From assembly GCA_021186555.1 (NCBI GenBank), contig JAJKFL010000042.1:13570781-13634780 (forward strand): a stretch of DNA of 64,000 nt, in the 5' to 3' direction. The translations under genes were made by a program, and so were the position numbers. A model generated the notes under the pieces. The model had not been told where the DNA came from. It worked only from the letters and a program-made list of their open reading frames with translations, and ran no database searches. Numbering within the stretch: position 1 is the first letter of the stretch; every line of letters begins with the position of its first letter. This DNA comes from Reticulitermes speratus. Its lineage: Eukaryota; Arthropoda; Insecta; Blattodea; Rhinotermitidae. Shown here in pieces: positions 32,120-43,926 of the stretch.

Positions 32120-32345
32120 TGTCTTCCAACAAAATACACGTTCTTTTTTCACAACAGCTTATAATATTTCAAATTTATCGTACGTGTTTCGGCTTACAAG
32201 TCATTTTCCAGGTCTTCACAAACACATTGATAGGTGGTACCCAAAGTTTACAAATTTACCAAAATGTGTTTATGAAGATCTCCTTGAATGTGGCTTTAAG
32301 CCGAAACATGTCGGAGAAATTTTAAATATAATACGCTGTTATTAA
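32120..32345. mobile_element. Family-A foldback element, worn
   Basis: The left arm AAATTTATCGTACGTGTTTC and GGCTTACAAG is mirrored by CTTTAAGCCGAAACATGTCG and GAGAAATTTTAAATATAA. The loop is about 70 bases with TTCACAAACAC / GTGTTTATGAA also inverted. The right motif is at 32279-32317. Confidence 0.65.
32279..32317 (+). ncRNA. Hammerhead-like motif with broken core
   Basis: TCTCC pairs perfectly with GGAGA. Stem II is GGCU/AGCC, GAAA is intact and CATGTC gives a GUC site. The CUGANGA box reads TTGAATG, so activity is unlikely. Confidence 0.5.
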
Positions 32346-32501
32346 AACATCTGTGTGCGTTGTTGGTGTAAGTATTGAAGCAACTGATGATGTGTACACG
32401 GTTAAACACATACAAACTTTTAACAATGCCCACAATGCTTCTTATGACAGTGTCTGTAGCCATATGCAGTTAACCCCTTGAAGGCTGAAATCAATCAACA
32501 T

Positions 32502-32502
<1 letters not shown>

Positions 32503-32548
<46 letters not shown>
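32503..32548. repeat. (AT)n microsatellite
   Basis: About 23 AT units without interruption. Confidence 0.95.
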
Positions 32549-32551
<3 letters not shown>

Positions 32552-32609
32552 ATACCGCTGTATCTCACAGAGAACACAACCTGTAATCATTGAAAGACCA
32601 AGCGGTAAA

Positions 32610-32812
32610 TGCGAATTCTTAGACTTTCGCAGCGGTGTAGTTTACGTCTCCATGCTTCTGGTATATTGCGGCGGGTCACTGGGGTTTTGGTGTCCGACGT
32701 TTCGGGACAGCGTGGTGGTCCCATCTACAAGGGTAGACCGTCAAAGATGGGACCATAACGCTGTCCCGAAACGTCCGGCACAGAATGGAGACCTCAAGCG
32801 GTGAAAGCTGTA
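32610..32812. repeat. Foldback repeat family B
   Basis: GTGTCCGACGTTTCGGGACA, GCGTGGTGGTCCCATCT on the left is mirrored by AAAGATGGGACCATAACGCT, GTCCCGAAACGTCCGGCAC. The outer left part TTTCGCAGCGGTGTAG is the family boundary. The right arm is truncated early and ends GGAGACCTC. Confidence 0.7.
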
Positions 32813-33007
32813 TATGGCAGTAATGGCGGTTTATTGTGTGAATGTCACGGAACTCTGACGAGTATACACACTGCATGGACAAAATGTAGAGTTTTAATAT
32901 ACGTGTAGTAATCACTAGGCTGTAAAGGTTAGTTCTAGTGCTGCAGGTCCTCATCGTCGCGTAACTGTAATGCAGTTTTATTTGTTGCGTTGAAAATGTT
33001 GCATTTG

Positions 33008-33190
33008 CAAATGATGGTCTTTGGGGTTCTTAGGGCACGTAGGATATATTTGTCCCGACGTTTCGACGGAAATTTCTGCCTCCATATTCAGATTGACTGA
33101 AATTTGTTTAGGTGTATGCGGATCGTCAGAGCAAACGTATCATCCCACACGGCATAAGAACCCGAAGACCACCATTTTAGCAACCGCCCG
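33008..33190. repeat. Foldback repeat family B, diverged
   Basis: TTTGGGGTTCTTAGGGCACG, GTCCCGACGTTTCGACGG and CTCCATATTCAG (reversed CUGAAUAUGGAG) match the left half. The right half is poor (CACACGGCATAAGAACCCGA mirrors the left outer arm). Confidence 0.5.
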
Positions 33191-33627
33191 CCGTATGAAC
33201 CTGAAACCTTTACCGTTCATTACATTTCTGTGCTTCCATTAACTCGTCAGATTTCATTATCTTTCTAATATATATGGCTGAGTTAAGGATAATCAACAGA
33301 GCAAAAAGCGACATTGTAAACACGTTTCAGCCTCTCACCACCGATGCTTCCTTTTTATAGAATTCAGTTTTTTTTACTCTTTTCGCCACGTACGTTCTGT
33401 TTCTACGTCAGTACTTCCGAACATGTTTTTCGCCCTCGTCAATAAATGTGACGACATATGACATACGTATTACGTAGGCAGTCAGAACTTCCTACCATAA
33501 TTCAAACAACCCCACCGCCACACAGCAGGTACCGTGTCTAGTGTAGCTTTTGTTAATAATGGAAAATGTGTGGAGAGGATTCATGTCTGTCATATTCTTT
33601 TTATTTTGTCTGCAAGATTTGAATATT

Positions 33628-33892
33628 GCGAGATTTCAGGCTTCCGCCACGGTGTAGTTGAGGTCTTCGCTCTTCTGGGGTGTTAGGCAGTGTTGGTTGG
33701 TAGTTCGTTACCGCTGTTTCGGGACAAAGTATCGATCTCATCTTCAAGGTTTAAGCAGTTCAACGCTGTATGTCTGCTTGACCGTTGGATATGGAGCCAA
33801 TAGCTTGTCCCGAAACGTCGTTAACCATCAGCCTACGCTCTGTAATATCCCAAAAGAACGAAGACCTGAGGTGGAATATGGTTGAAGTGGTA
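33628..33892. repeat. Foldback repeat family B, full copy
   Basis: It starts at CGAGATTTCAGGCTTCCGCC, the clearest outer end of the family. The left arm GGTCTTCGCTCTTCTGGGGT, GGTAGTTCGTTACCGCTGTT, TCGGGACAA is mirrored by GCTTGTCCCGAAACGTCGTT, and CCCAAAAGAACGAAGACC. The loop is about 70 bases. Confidence 0.78.
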
Positions 33893-34257
33893 ACGGCACG
33901 GATAATCATGGCAAACTTACAATTCCTCATCAGCTGTTATTTAATATCATCGTGTTTGTGAGTGACTGATAAGGAACGTGAGACTATAAGACCGGAAGGA
34001 TAGATTTAAAATTCAATTTCCAGTTCTTTTTCCAGTATTTATCTTGTAATGGGATAAATTGCCATCGAATTTAATTCCGGCCCATACGAGAAATTTTGCA
34101 CACAACTTCAAGTCTGATGTCAAAAATGAAGAAACTGTGTGTTAATGAGCTGGCTGTGCATGTCCGCCACGTTACAGTCAGCTGTTCTGGGGTGTGCTAC
34201 GCTACAATGCGTAACTCAGCTTAAACGTACAGTGACCAGTGCGCGTTGTTAGGTTTC

Positions 34258-34436
34258 TGCAGTGGTATGGATGAGGCCTCCGTTATTGTGACATATAACG
34301 CTGGGTCACTGGATGTGTGGTTCCCGACGTTTCGGGTACAACGTCTAAGACATTTTTACCCTTGAAAATGAGACCACTACGTTGTCCCGAAACGCCAGGA
34401 ACTAGTTACGCAGTGATGCAGCGTCTTATTTAAGAA
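34258..34436. repeat. Foldback repeat family B
   Basis: GTTCCCGACGTTTCGGGTAC, AACGTC on the left is mirrored by ACTACGTTGTCCCGAAACGC, CAGGAACTAG. Outer arms: TATAACGCTGGGTCACTGGA and AGTTACGCAGTGATGCAGCG. Confidence 0.65.
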
Positions 34437-35005
34437 GAAGAAGTACCTTATGCATTCAACAGTTTCCGGAAAGAAATTACTAAAATGGTTGTACCGACGT
34501 AAGTCCCCTGTGCCATCAACACTATGCCCACCGGAGTGTAACAAGAAGGCATACGTTGGAATGTTTCTTGTTCTCTAAATCATAGCATAAAGAAAATCGA
34601 GATCTTTGATCTTAACTAAATGTTGCTGATGTCACATAAGAATATAAAATAGTGTTCTAACATGAATTATTTAACGTTAAACTTACTGTCTAATCTTTAA
34701 GTTGTTAGAGAAATAGAGATATTGAAATAGTAACGTCTAAATTGAAATTACCAATGCGATGCCCACTGCAGCTTCGACAAAAAAAAACCCGACAATTCCC
34801 ATATCTATCTATGGTTTTCGCAAGTAACTTTAACTTTGGCCCATCCTTAAACACTATCTTACAAACCTTCGGGGAAATCAACTGGAAACTATGCCACACG
34901 GAACTAACATCTCCACAGTAGTGTATTTTGCGTAGTGTCTTGATTAGATCCTTTTAACTTAGATTGGTATTGCCCGGTCGGTGTCTGTACATAATTGGAA
35001 AACAC

Positions 35006-35012
<7 letters not shown>

Positions 35013-35042
<30 letters not shown>
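35013..35042. repeat. (GT)n microsatellite
   Basis: A run of about 14 GT units, preceded by GTGTATAT. Confidence 0.9.
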
Positions 35043-35326
35043 TTACTAACATATGAAATGGTAAAATGCGGCGATTAATAAACTTTTTGTAATTTTTGAC
35101 AGAGTGTGTCATTGTGGTGTGTATCAGAGTGAAGCTGGGAACTGGTGTGGTATAAATGCACCATCATCACCTCGGTCACAACCGACTTTATGGAGCGCCA
35201 TAAACCTGACAGCATTTGATTGGTGTGCTGACGATGGAAGATTCATAGTGTGTACTTGAATGATTCTCGATCAATATTATATGATCATGTGACTACTGGA
35301 TCACATGTATTTGATTCGGTAGATCG

Positions 35327-35562
35327 GTGTTTCTCAACAGATGGGATGCGTTCCAGCGGTGGGATTTGATGGTCGGCTGATGGAACGTGAGGCCTCGAAA
35401 ATAATATTTTAGGTGATGTTGATGTAACAGGAAAGTATACATAATTTTAAAAATGTGCTTCTTGGGGAAAAAAAGAATCTTTGTTCTTACTATGGTGGGC
35501 TAAGCCTCTTTGACAAACTTGCCGATTGAATGGAAGAATGGAAAGTTTGAGAATCATTCGTG
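35327..35562. mobile_element. hAT-like MITE, worn
   Basis: The left terminus CGGTGTTTCTCAACAGATGG and the right terminus AGTTTGAGAATCATTC are imperfect inverted repeats of the kind CAGTGTTTCTCAAACT found on hAT MITEs. No coding capacity is present. A better copy lies at 38551. Confidence 0.5.
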
Positions 35563-35985
35563 CAGCTTGCGTCTCGATATGCGTTCCAGAGAGGCCCGTT
35601 TCTCCTTCCGCCGTAACTGCAACACGTGCTGAGATTTAATACTTAATGGTGAACATAGGATCTGTGTGTAGGGTCATTATTTTATCTGACAGTTGTCGAT
35701 TGTCACTTTCTGTCGGCTCGTTGATCGTATTATCGGAGCCCACTCAGCCGACTGCCCACACGCGCGGCGGAGTAACGGCGTGTAGTGACAAACGGTAGTT
35801 GTGAGATAAAATAAAGGCCCTGTATAGCAACAACGAAATTATATTTGGATCTTTTGCACATATATAGCATCTTTCAGTAACATGTTTCAGTGGAGGCCTA
35901 CATTAAAATTAATTTAAAGCATGCCTTATATTGTAATACCCCCGTAATTGACCCTAAAATGTTGAAGACACGCCTTGTGAGTGTG

Positions 35986-36030
35986 CACCCGTGATGATGA
36001 TTCCACGGTGAATCGAAACGTGTCGGATAA
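35986..36030 (+). ncRNA. Hammerhead-like motif, one core change
   Basis: GTGATGA (35991-35997; C3 is G), stem II GAUUC/GAAUC with a six-base loop, GAAA (36015-36018) and CGTGTC with a GUC site. Stem I pairs only weakly. A CATGTTTCAG at 35882 may be the remains of an inverted partner. Confidence 0.5.
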
Positions 36031-36299
36031 CAAATGAAAGTTATCAAAGTAATTTGTGTCCTTTAGACGAAAGATCTAGACATTAATTAACCTGAATGAA
36101 ATTGTTTTTAAATTAACAGTTTGTGGAATCAACTGATAAACGTATTTTCAACATTTTGTAGGACGAAATTGGGGATGGGCTATATATATCGATACTTTAT
36201 ATGTTGATAATAATAATAACCGCAAATCGATAGTAATGATCGATAATAACTCGCATGTGACTTCGCTCACAAACCAAGCGTTTTATCCTAGATTGCCAG

Positions 36300-36462
36300 G
36301 TTTGAGGTTCCCGCAACGGTGTTACTGAAGATTCAAATCTTCTGGAATTTTACGATATGTTGTTACCGACGTTTCGAAAGATTATATTGCCTTTAAAACG
36401 TCGGGAACTGTTTACCGTACAACACAGCGTAACATGCCAGAAGATCTGAATCTTCAAACGTT
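36300..36462. repeat. Foldback repeat family B
   Basis: GGTTTGAGGTTCCCGCAACG at the left end, TCTTCTGGAATTTTACG, TTACCGACGTTTCGAAAG, then the mirror AAAACGTCGGGAACTG, CGTAACATGCCAGAAGATC. The loop is minimal and the stem II region is largely lost. Confidence 0.65.
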
Positions 36463-36464
36463 TT

Positions 36465-37395
36465 GTATCACGTGTATTATAATGTTGTACAGCGGTGCTA
36501 TTTTCCCAACCGTCTGGCTTCTCCCAAGTGGTCTCTTTCCTTCAAATTTTCATGCTAAGGACTTTCTGTCTCGTTTGAAACACGCTGATAGTCGTATGCT
36601 TGTTTTTTTTTTTTAAATTACGGGAGTTAAGTGGAGGAAAAAGAAAACACAATGCGTGTAACTAAAAAAGATCTTTTTTTTTCGGTCAGGAAACCCTGGT
36701 AGACGAAAGTAAAACAATTTTGAATGTACAAAGAAAATATAAGTTCGTGTCTTGTAAGTTGTCTGTTTCAAATCTTAAATCAGAGCACAATTTGAATCTT
36801 TTCGCATACTGTATCTTGCCGGCCACAGAATGAACTTTTCTGCCTATTTGTAGTTAGGATAACTTATATATATAAGTGTTAATTTTTAAAGTTCATTGCC
36901 CATAAATGAATTTCTTCAGTTTATTTCTGAGATCGACTGGGTTTGAGGACCATAACGATTCGTTTTCTTATTTATTTGAGTTACGTTTCAGTGATTTTAA
37001 TGACCAAAAATTGTGCCATAACCTGGCTTCTTTTATGCTGAATTATGGCAGTCTGCTTCTGAGGATGGAAAATTTAGAAATGAAACATTACTCATAATCC
37101 TGCACAACTGTACGTTGTGACTAAGTTTTTCGAAAATTATTTCCGTAATTTAGGCTGTGTTGTTTGTATGTTATTTTCACAGTACAATAATGTTATTAAA
37201 ATCACTGTAGATATCTCGTTTGCATGTTGCTATATTCACCTTAATTGCCACTAAACAGGAGCACCAAATGGCAGTGTGGAATAGGTATTCGTGCATCGCC
37301 TTGCCCGTCACAAGAAAATTGCCATGGGGCATTACACCTCATTACAGTCGATTTGCGTTTTGCGCGAAATATTTGTACTCGCATTGGTGTATATG
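36465..37395. other. Intergenic DNA, nothing recognised
   Basis: A T homopolymer is present near 36604. Frames here have no motif. Confidence 0.4.
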
Positions 37396-37399
37396 CGCA

Positions 37400-37560
37400 C
37401 GGCGACGAAAAGATAAATGTACATGATAAGGCCCTAGTGAAGGCCGAAAGGGCCTTAAGTTTGTGGACTGAGGACATCAATCAGAAGCGTGTTCCGGTAG
37501 ATGGACACAATTCGTGAAACAGTGCTTAGCGTGTATGAACATTTGCCAACAAGTGGACTT
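37400..37560 (+). pseudogene. Tigger/pogo-like transposase fragment (CENPB-type HTH region)
   Basis: A readable segment KALVKAERALSLWTEDINQK and RVPVDG is followed, after a one-base frameshift at about 37503, by TIRETVLSVYEHLPTSGLSR. The layout (acidic-Trp motif LWxEDxNQKRVPVDG then TIR..xLSxYE) resembles the second helix-turn-helix of Tigger/Jerky-like transposases and CENP-B. The DDE domain is absent. Family assignment is from memory of the motif and is moderately sure. Confidence 0.6.
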
Positions 37561-37698
37561 AGTAGGTGAACTAATGCTGAGAGTCAAAGGAAATAGTTTA
37601 GTCAGTGCTGGTTGGCTGAATACTTTAATACTTTAAACTACATACGTACACATACTAATACACGTACGCTTGTGTTTACGTGTTTAAGGGAGAGGAAT

Positions 37699-38002
37699 GT
37701 GGTACGCGGTGGCGCAGTTGGTTGAGGCACTGCTCTACAAGCCGGAAGGTCGTGGGTTCCTTTCCCGATGGTGTCATTGACATAATCCTTCCGGTCGCAC
37801 TATGGCCCTGGGGTCGACTCAGCCTCTAACAGAAATGAGTACCAGGAATATTTCCTGGGGGGGGGGGGGGTAAAGGCGGCCGGTGCGTAGGGCTGACAAA
37901 CTTGCCACCTTCATGTGCCGATTGTCTAGAAATCTGGGAGCCTCAACCTCCTGGAACCCTAAGGGTCTATCCAGGCCTGTAATGGGATTGCTTTACCGTT
38001 AT
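37699..38002 (+). mobile_element. SINE-1 copy D with near-perfect target duplication
   Basis: GGGAGAGGAAT (37688-37698) and GGGAGGGGAAT (38003-38013) flank it, differing at one base. Box A TGGCGCAGTTGG is present. Box B is altered to GGTTCCTTTCC. The body matches copy A, with a 12-base-plus G run near 37857 that looks like slippage. Confidence 0.88.
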
Positions 38003-38550
38003 GGGAGGGGAATAGGAGGGCTTAAGGGGGGGGGGTGTTCTGATTATACGCGATTTTGAGTATACGCGCTATGTCAGGAAACTACCGCGTAAAACGCGAC
38101 TCCCCTGTATTTCCTGGGCGTTACTTCTTTTCACTAACCTGCAGAGGCATTGTGTAGCTTACACAATACTTGTCTCATTCTAACTGCATGCGGTTACTAA
38201 CGCTGATAATACATGCTACTAATATGAACTGCATTTATGTTGTGCTTCCCAAACTGACTGATACATTTAACGTAAGGTATTTTTCATGTATACAATATCC
38301 AGTGTTCCCGGAAGACTTTTTAGTACAGAAAATAATATCGTTATATTATTCTTTATGGACACTATGTTTGCTTTATGAAGTGTCCTGATAGATTAAGTCA
38401 TTTGTTTGTAGATGATTTTAATTAAATGTTTTATGTGCCATAAGTTTTGTAACGTTAATTGTTAATAAAGAATGATTTATGTAGAATAATAAACTAGGTA
38501 TTTCTTCTTTCGTGTTTTAATTTTGTGTCTTGTAGCGGGATAAAGTAAGC

Positions 38551-38900
38551 CAGTGTTTCTTAACCGAGGGTCCGCGAGCCCCGGTGGGTCCAGAAGTGCG
38601 TAAGGGGTCCCCGACGTGACTGGATTCTGTCGAGAGGACCTTAATGTTTTTGTTTTAGATTTTTCCCAGTTTTAGTTTTATTGTCATTACTGCTAGGAAA
38701 ATTGTTGTGTAATACATTTTTACGTTGACTTAGCAAGACTTTTGACACTTGTGTATCTCGTGTTTGGAAATGTGCAACTTTAGATGCTACCGCGAGTTGC
38801 GCCCAAGGGCTCTGCTACTTGAGATTATTTTGGGGAAGGGGGCCTCTGAAACAGGCTTTGTAAGGGGTTCTGGTACTGTCAGAAAGGTTGAGAAACACTG
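38551..38900. mobile_element. hAT-like MITE with terminal inverted repeats
   Basis: It begins CAGTGTTTCTTAACCGAGGG and ends AAGGTTGAGAAACACTG. These are 15-base inverted repeats with one mismatch. Sub-terminal GGTCCGCGAGCCCCGG and CTCTGAAACAGG-like parts are typical of this MITE class. It is 350 bases with no transposase. Flanking 8-mers (AAGTAAGC and AAATAGGA) agree only partly as a target duplication. Confidence 0.75.
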
Positions 38901-39390
38901 AAATAGGATATGGGTCTCGCAAAGCTTTAAATTGTTAAGTACATTAATGCACTATCACTGATTCTTCCCTTTCAGGATCTCTTCAGTGGAACTGATTGCC
39001 CACGATGGAATCGTGAATAACAGAACAAAATGTTGTATCAAACGAAAGCGTATAGCAGATGGATTGCAAATTACTGAGAAATGAAACTGAACGTGTAAAA
39101 TCGATACTGACGTCAAAACAACTCATGACAATATTGACAATATCATATTGTCAGCACATACTGACCATCTAAACGGTCGTCGTTATGAGCACAGTGTGCG
39201 GGACATACTGAGTGTCCGATGCACCTTTAGTTAGGCTGTATCAATCCCTTAGCACTCCTCAGATTTTCAGTCAAATTGCGCAGTCTTTATTTGGTAAGTT
39301 GTGTTGACAGTAATAAGACGGACGGAGTATGAACATTGGAAAGAAAAAAATACAGAAAAGTGCTGATCCAAAAGTGGAATAAATTGTGAC

Positions 39391-39560
39391 ATACATACAT
39401 ACTACACACGTACATACTACATACATACATACATACATACATACATACATACTCGTACATACATACATACTACATACGTACATACTACATACGTACATAC
39501 ATACATACATACATACATACATACATACATACATACTCGTACATACACACACAGTACACA
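39391..39560. repeat. (CATA)n microsatellite with CGTA variants
   Basis: A long ACAT run is broken by ACTCGTACAT and ACTACATACGTACATACT interruptions. Frames on both strands with repeated YVCM or THTYI are artefacts. A short (CATTGC)n follows near 39607-39632. Confidence 0.95.
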
Positions 39561-39689
39561 CATACACAAGCGCGCACAGTTCTGCAGGCTCTGCTGATAT
39601 CTATCATTGTCATTGCCATTGCCATTGCCATTGTTGTCTTCGTAAACGTTCATCTTCTAGGTTGTTACACCTTGTCGATTGGTAAATAA

Positions 39690-39812
39690 TTACCGGTGTT
39701 TTCCAGGATGTGACGTCGAGTATTCTGGTATACGTGTACAGACGTTTCAGGTAAACCGGCTACGTCCATCATCAGAGTACATGACGTCATATTCCAGAAT
39801 ACACCAACTTTC
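39690..39812. repeat. Foldback repeat with hammerhead-like motif (reverse strand)
   Basis: Outer arms GATGTGACGTCGAGTATTCT and ATGACGTCATATTCCAGAAT are inverted copies. On the reverse strand CTGATGA (39769-39775) and GAAA (39745-39748) are intact and followed by CGTC. Stem I GUAC/GUAC has four pairs. Stem II is poorly paired. It links the ACGUC-type core of family B to an intact CUGAUGA box. Confidence 0.6.
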
Positions 39813-39814
39813 GT

Positions 39815-40800
39815 TGCCACCTACGTGAGAATGTTAATTGCCTTTAGGTTTCGTTTTAATACCCTAAGCACAAAAAATGGAATACAATTTTATAGACGGG
39901 CTGATTTAACTCCAAGCGACTTGCGCCATTTTTATGGAAAATGTATACCAACTAGTGAATTTGAGTCTATGGGAATTTAACAAGGTTCTTAAAATTAATT
40001 GTGTTACTTGAAACCGTCTCCGAAGCCCCAGGTCTCCACGCACACTTGTCGATGTAGGAAATGTATTTAATATATTTTTATTTTTGAAAGCCTCTGAACT
40101 CCAACACAGCATACCTGTAAGGACAGATGGTAGAGTCTTTACCAAGCCTGCAACATCCAAACGTTTAATCATGCTGCTCTGTGTGTGACGTAAGTACTGG
40201 AAGGAAGTGGACGGTGTCTTCCCCCACTTTACCGACCTGCGGTACACGTAATACGATTTCCGTTCCCCCATTCTTCACCACCGTCCGTAGTCAATAAACC
40301 GGTGCAGTTTCGGACATGCCAGTAGTTCTGTCTTAAAGCAAGTGACATGTGGCCTGGGCCGAAGAAGATGCACCGATATAGCTACGTAGGTGAGTGATTG
40401 ATTAGTTTTTTGTGCTTTATTTGTTAGGTTTATGATTTCATTAGTTTGTTGGGTTTTGTCAATAAAATGAATACAATATGATAAATTGTCATATCGGCTG
40501 AGCATTGCATAATCCTTGTAATAACTTTGAGAGTATTTGTTCAATGAATTAGGAAACACGTGACTTTTCGATTTGGAGAGTTTGCAAAGTGTAGCTAGAG
40601 CATGTATGGAAGAATTGTTATGTTTTATATTACCGAGAAAGTTGCCTTGAGAAGTGTCGCTTTTGAATTGTATTCGAAAGGTGCCCCGTTCATGTCTCGG
40701 CCGAGATGCAGACTATGCGAATGTTTGACATTATATCCAACAAATTCAACGCACGCAGAATCTGCTCTGAGGTCGTAAGCGTTTCACAAAATGAAATTGA

Positions 40801-40831
<31 letters not shown>

Positions 40832-41555
40832 GTAACAACAACAATACAGTAAAGGTTATATAGGGCTAAACATTTCTGCCACTGGGAAGTGGTCTCTATG
40901 AGTTCCTCCTGTAACTCCGTGTTTTACCCTTATTTTCCCTCATGAACTCCTTGGCATAACATGCAAATCTGCGAGTCATCTTTCAGACTATCGGTCTTGA
41001 CGCGCGATCAACACAGAAGGCTGTAGGCGCAGTAATTTTACTTGAAGTCCCGCAAGTTTATCAGAAACATAAAGAACGACTTGTTGAGTTCACCGTGTCT
41101 GTCGGTCTGTTCCTCCGATATTGTATCCCAGCTGTATGTAACTCCTGAGCCTTTGGTACGCTTTGGATTACATTCTGGGGAGATATTCAATAAATAGCAA
41201 GAATGCCAATTACAGAGAAGCACTTCAAAGAACAGCTAAGAAATATAACAAAACACACAAGGTATGAGGAATAAAAGTAACACAACAAATACGTCGTTAA
41301 ATACAAGTATCGCACAGCGACGGAAAAGAACACAAGAACCTGAAGAATGTTACGTAAATTAGAAATTAAATAATTACTAGTTCTAATTTTATACTGCTGT
41401 AGCAATGACAAATATCAATGAGCGAAATGATCTTTGTTAAAGATTATTATTATTACTATTATTATTATTACCATTATCATTATCATAGTCATAATCATCT
41501 GTGTTAAGCACTGGTAAAACGGTACATATTGTACATGCGAATTATTAATTATTAC

Positions 41556-41592
<37 letters not shown>

Positions 41593-43495
41593 TCCCACAT
41601 CTGCCAAGAAAACTAATTTTAGTATTCGTGAGGTATTATGTTTTATTCGAGATAAAACATTCGTGTTCGTTTAGCTCTAAGTTCTCCATTATAGTGTGTA
41701 TCCCAAGAACACGTTAGTAGCTGAAAAATCTAGAAACACGGCGCCCTTGAGCTATAAGAACGATTTGCAAGGCATAGAAACATCCATTAAATTTGTTTAC
41801 CATACATGCCCAGGAGAAGTCTGCACAGTATATTCAGACTTGGAAGACTCCTTGCGGTGAATACTGGAATGAATTTTGCATTTAATTTATCTTTCAAATG
41901 TGTACTCGTGGTTGTGAAAAAGAAATACTTTTGAATAGGAAAAAAGTAGGAAATGAACATTTACGCATGAGTGAGGACGATGGAGTATGCATGTATCAGT
42001 AGGAGGAAGGGGATCACGGGGAACTCTCGAGATTCGACAGTTCAGTATTCTAATAACTTGATAATTCCATAATTGGGTGTACATATTTTTAACATATCGA
42101 AGCCTCATTCCTATTCAAATGACACGTCTTAAAGAATGAATAATTCTGGTATCTGTCATCATTAATTTCACTCGTTTTCTCCATTTTTATTGAAAATTTT
42201 ATAAGCGTTGACGTGGCGTCAGAAACGGGTTATGGTGACAATGCAAATGAGTGCAATATAAAAAGAACGTAAAACTCGATATTGTGAGTTAGAATTACAA
42301 ACTTTGAAGGGTGTTAAGCAAAACGAAGGCCATGCTGAAATTTAACGATTCCTGGGGGTGTCACATTCTACTATCAACTCTCGTGTGAAATAGAAGGAGA
42401 AATGTTGCAACACGTGGCGAGTGACGGTACTTCTGTGAAAACAGTTAACAGTCATGGATGTTGTATTATAATTGTTGAAATGGAAATTTATTTGAAATAT
42501 TGGACAGTTGATCACTACTCTAAGCGATAGCAATTTTTAACGTACGATGCAAACAAATATCAGCCATTTTATTTCCCCAGTCAGTAGATCCTCTCCGAAC
42601 TGCTAAATTAGCAAACTGTGCTTATTAGTGGGAAAATACAGATGACTTTAAAGTATTACTACGCCGTTTCTTCAATTTTAACCTCTTACTTTTATTATTT
42701 AATATTATTTTAAGACTGTAATGATATCTTATATTAATACAACGTGAGAGGATATTTAATGATTTTCTCGAGATGAAGGACCGTACTGTCCAATTATAAC
42801 AGCCCTCAGCATTCCACTCTTAGAGAGACGTAACAGACTTTTCAAGAACAGTTTAATGTCGAATCCCTGGAATCTGTTGTGCCTTTCGTTCCCAGTCACT
42901 CATCCAATTACTTTCATTACACACATGTTGTCAGGAACAGCAAACCACCTTTTGGCCGTGAAAGTCCGCTACAGTCGACGCGCAGTGTGATGCTGAGAAA
43001 CCCGAACGCCCACTGAAGTCGTCGGCCAAGAACATGGCAAACTAATGGGTGGCCATTTAAATCCCGGGTCTTTTGCAGAGCACACTGAGTACTTAATTCC
43101 GGCTTCAAAGGGTTAAGGTAAAGTAAAACTTTCCTACTTGTTGTGCTTAATACAAGTCTGCAGCCTTGCCGCTACATGCAACCCGGTATAAGAAGGTAAT
43201 TTTGAAGTGTACGTCGTATAAGTTGTCAATGCCGGTGGCCAACATGTCAACTACGTACTTTACCAACATCATCTTTTCCTGTGTAATATGTGATAAAGTA
43301 ATTCTTCACGCAAAGTAATTTGACGTTCTGATGTGTTTAGACTCTATTAATACTAATTATGACGTGTGCTATTATCTGGGAGAGAGCAGAGTGTAGCCTT
43401 CCTGACGCAGCAATTGTATTGCTGGTTACGAGTAACGTAACTAAATGAATGGTTCCATGGAACAGAGTCTCTTTTGATATGGAAACAGTCACTTA
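39815..43495. other. Intergenic DNA with microsatellites
   Basis: It holds an (AAT)n run at 40799-40830 and ATT-rich runs at 41440-41480 and 41551-41590. No gene or repeat family of this window was recognised in the rest. Confidence 0.45.
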
Positions 43496-43500
43496 ACTGT

Positions 43501-43620
43501 GTAAGAAATTCCCCACCTTTTATGAAAGCTTCTGAGTTCAGAGAGCCTCATCACTGGAGCATATCCTGAACCAGACGAATACAATTCACGTAGAGCCGGG
43601 AATGGTTTAAGACATTTGTA
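43501..43620 (-). repeat. Possible LINE 3'-tail fragment, reverse
   Basis: GTGTAAGAAATTCCCCACCT and TTTTATGAAAG recall the reversed LINE tail (AAATTCCCGGCATTTTATGG). Very short and worn. Confidence 0.3.
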
Positions 43621-43926
43621 AGTCCAATGCAGAAATTAATTTGGGGCCCCTACCTATGCGTAGTCCTGAGTTGACAGTGCTGATGGAACATGAGTACAAA
43701 ATATGTTTGGCACAAAATCCGAAACACAGCCAGCATTTTCGGGGCCCCTGCGAACGATGGAGCCCCATGCTGCCGTTAAGATTTCGAGAACCTTACACCG
43801 GCCCTGCTGACAGCCCTTTCATTCAGTCAAATGATAAATTCTAATATTTTTCTTCAAACTATGTCTAGATTCCAAAATGGTTGTGAAGTTCTTGACTAAA
43901 TTTCTGTGTGCATACCTCCCTCATGC

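Noticed and set aside
39271-39685. Frames with repeated MYVC or HTYI words
   Set aside because: They are translations of the (CATA)n microsatellite.
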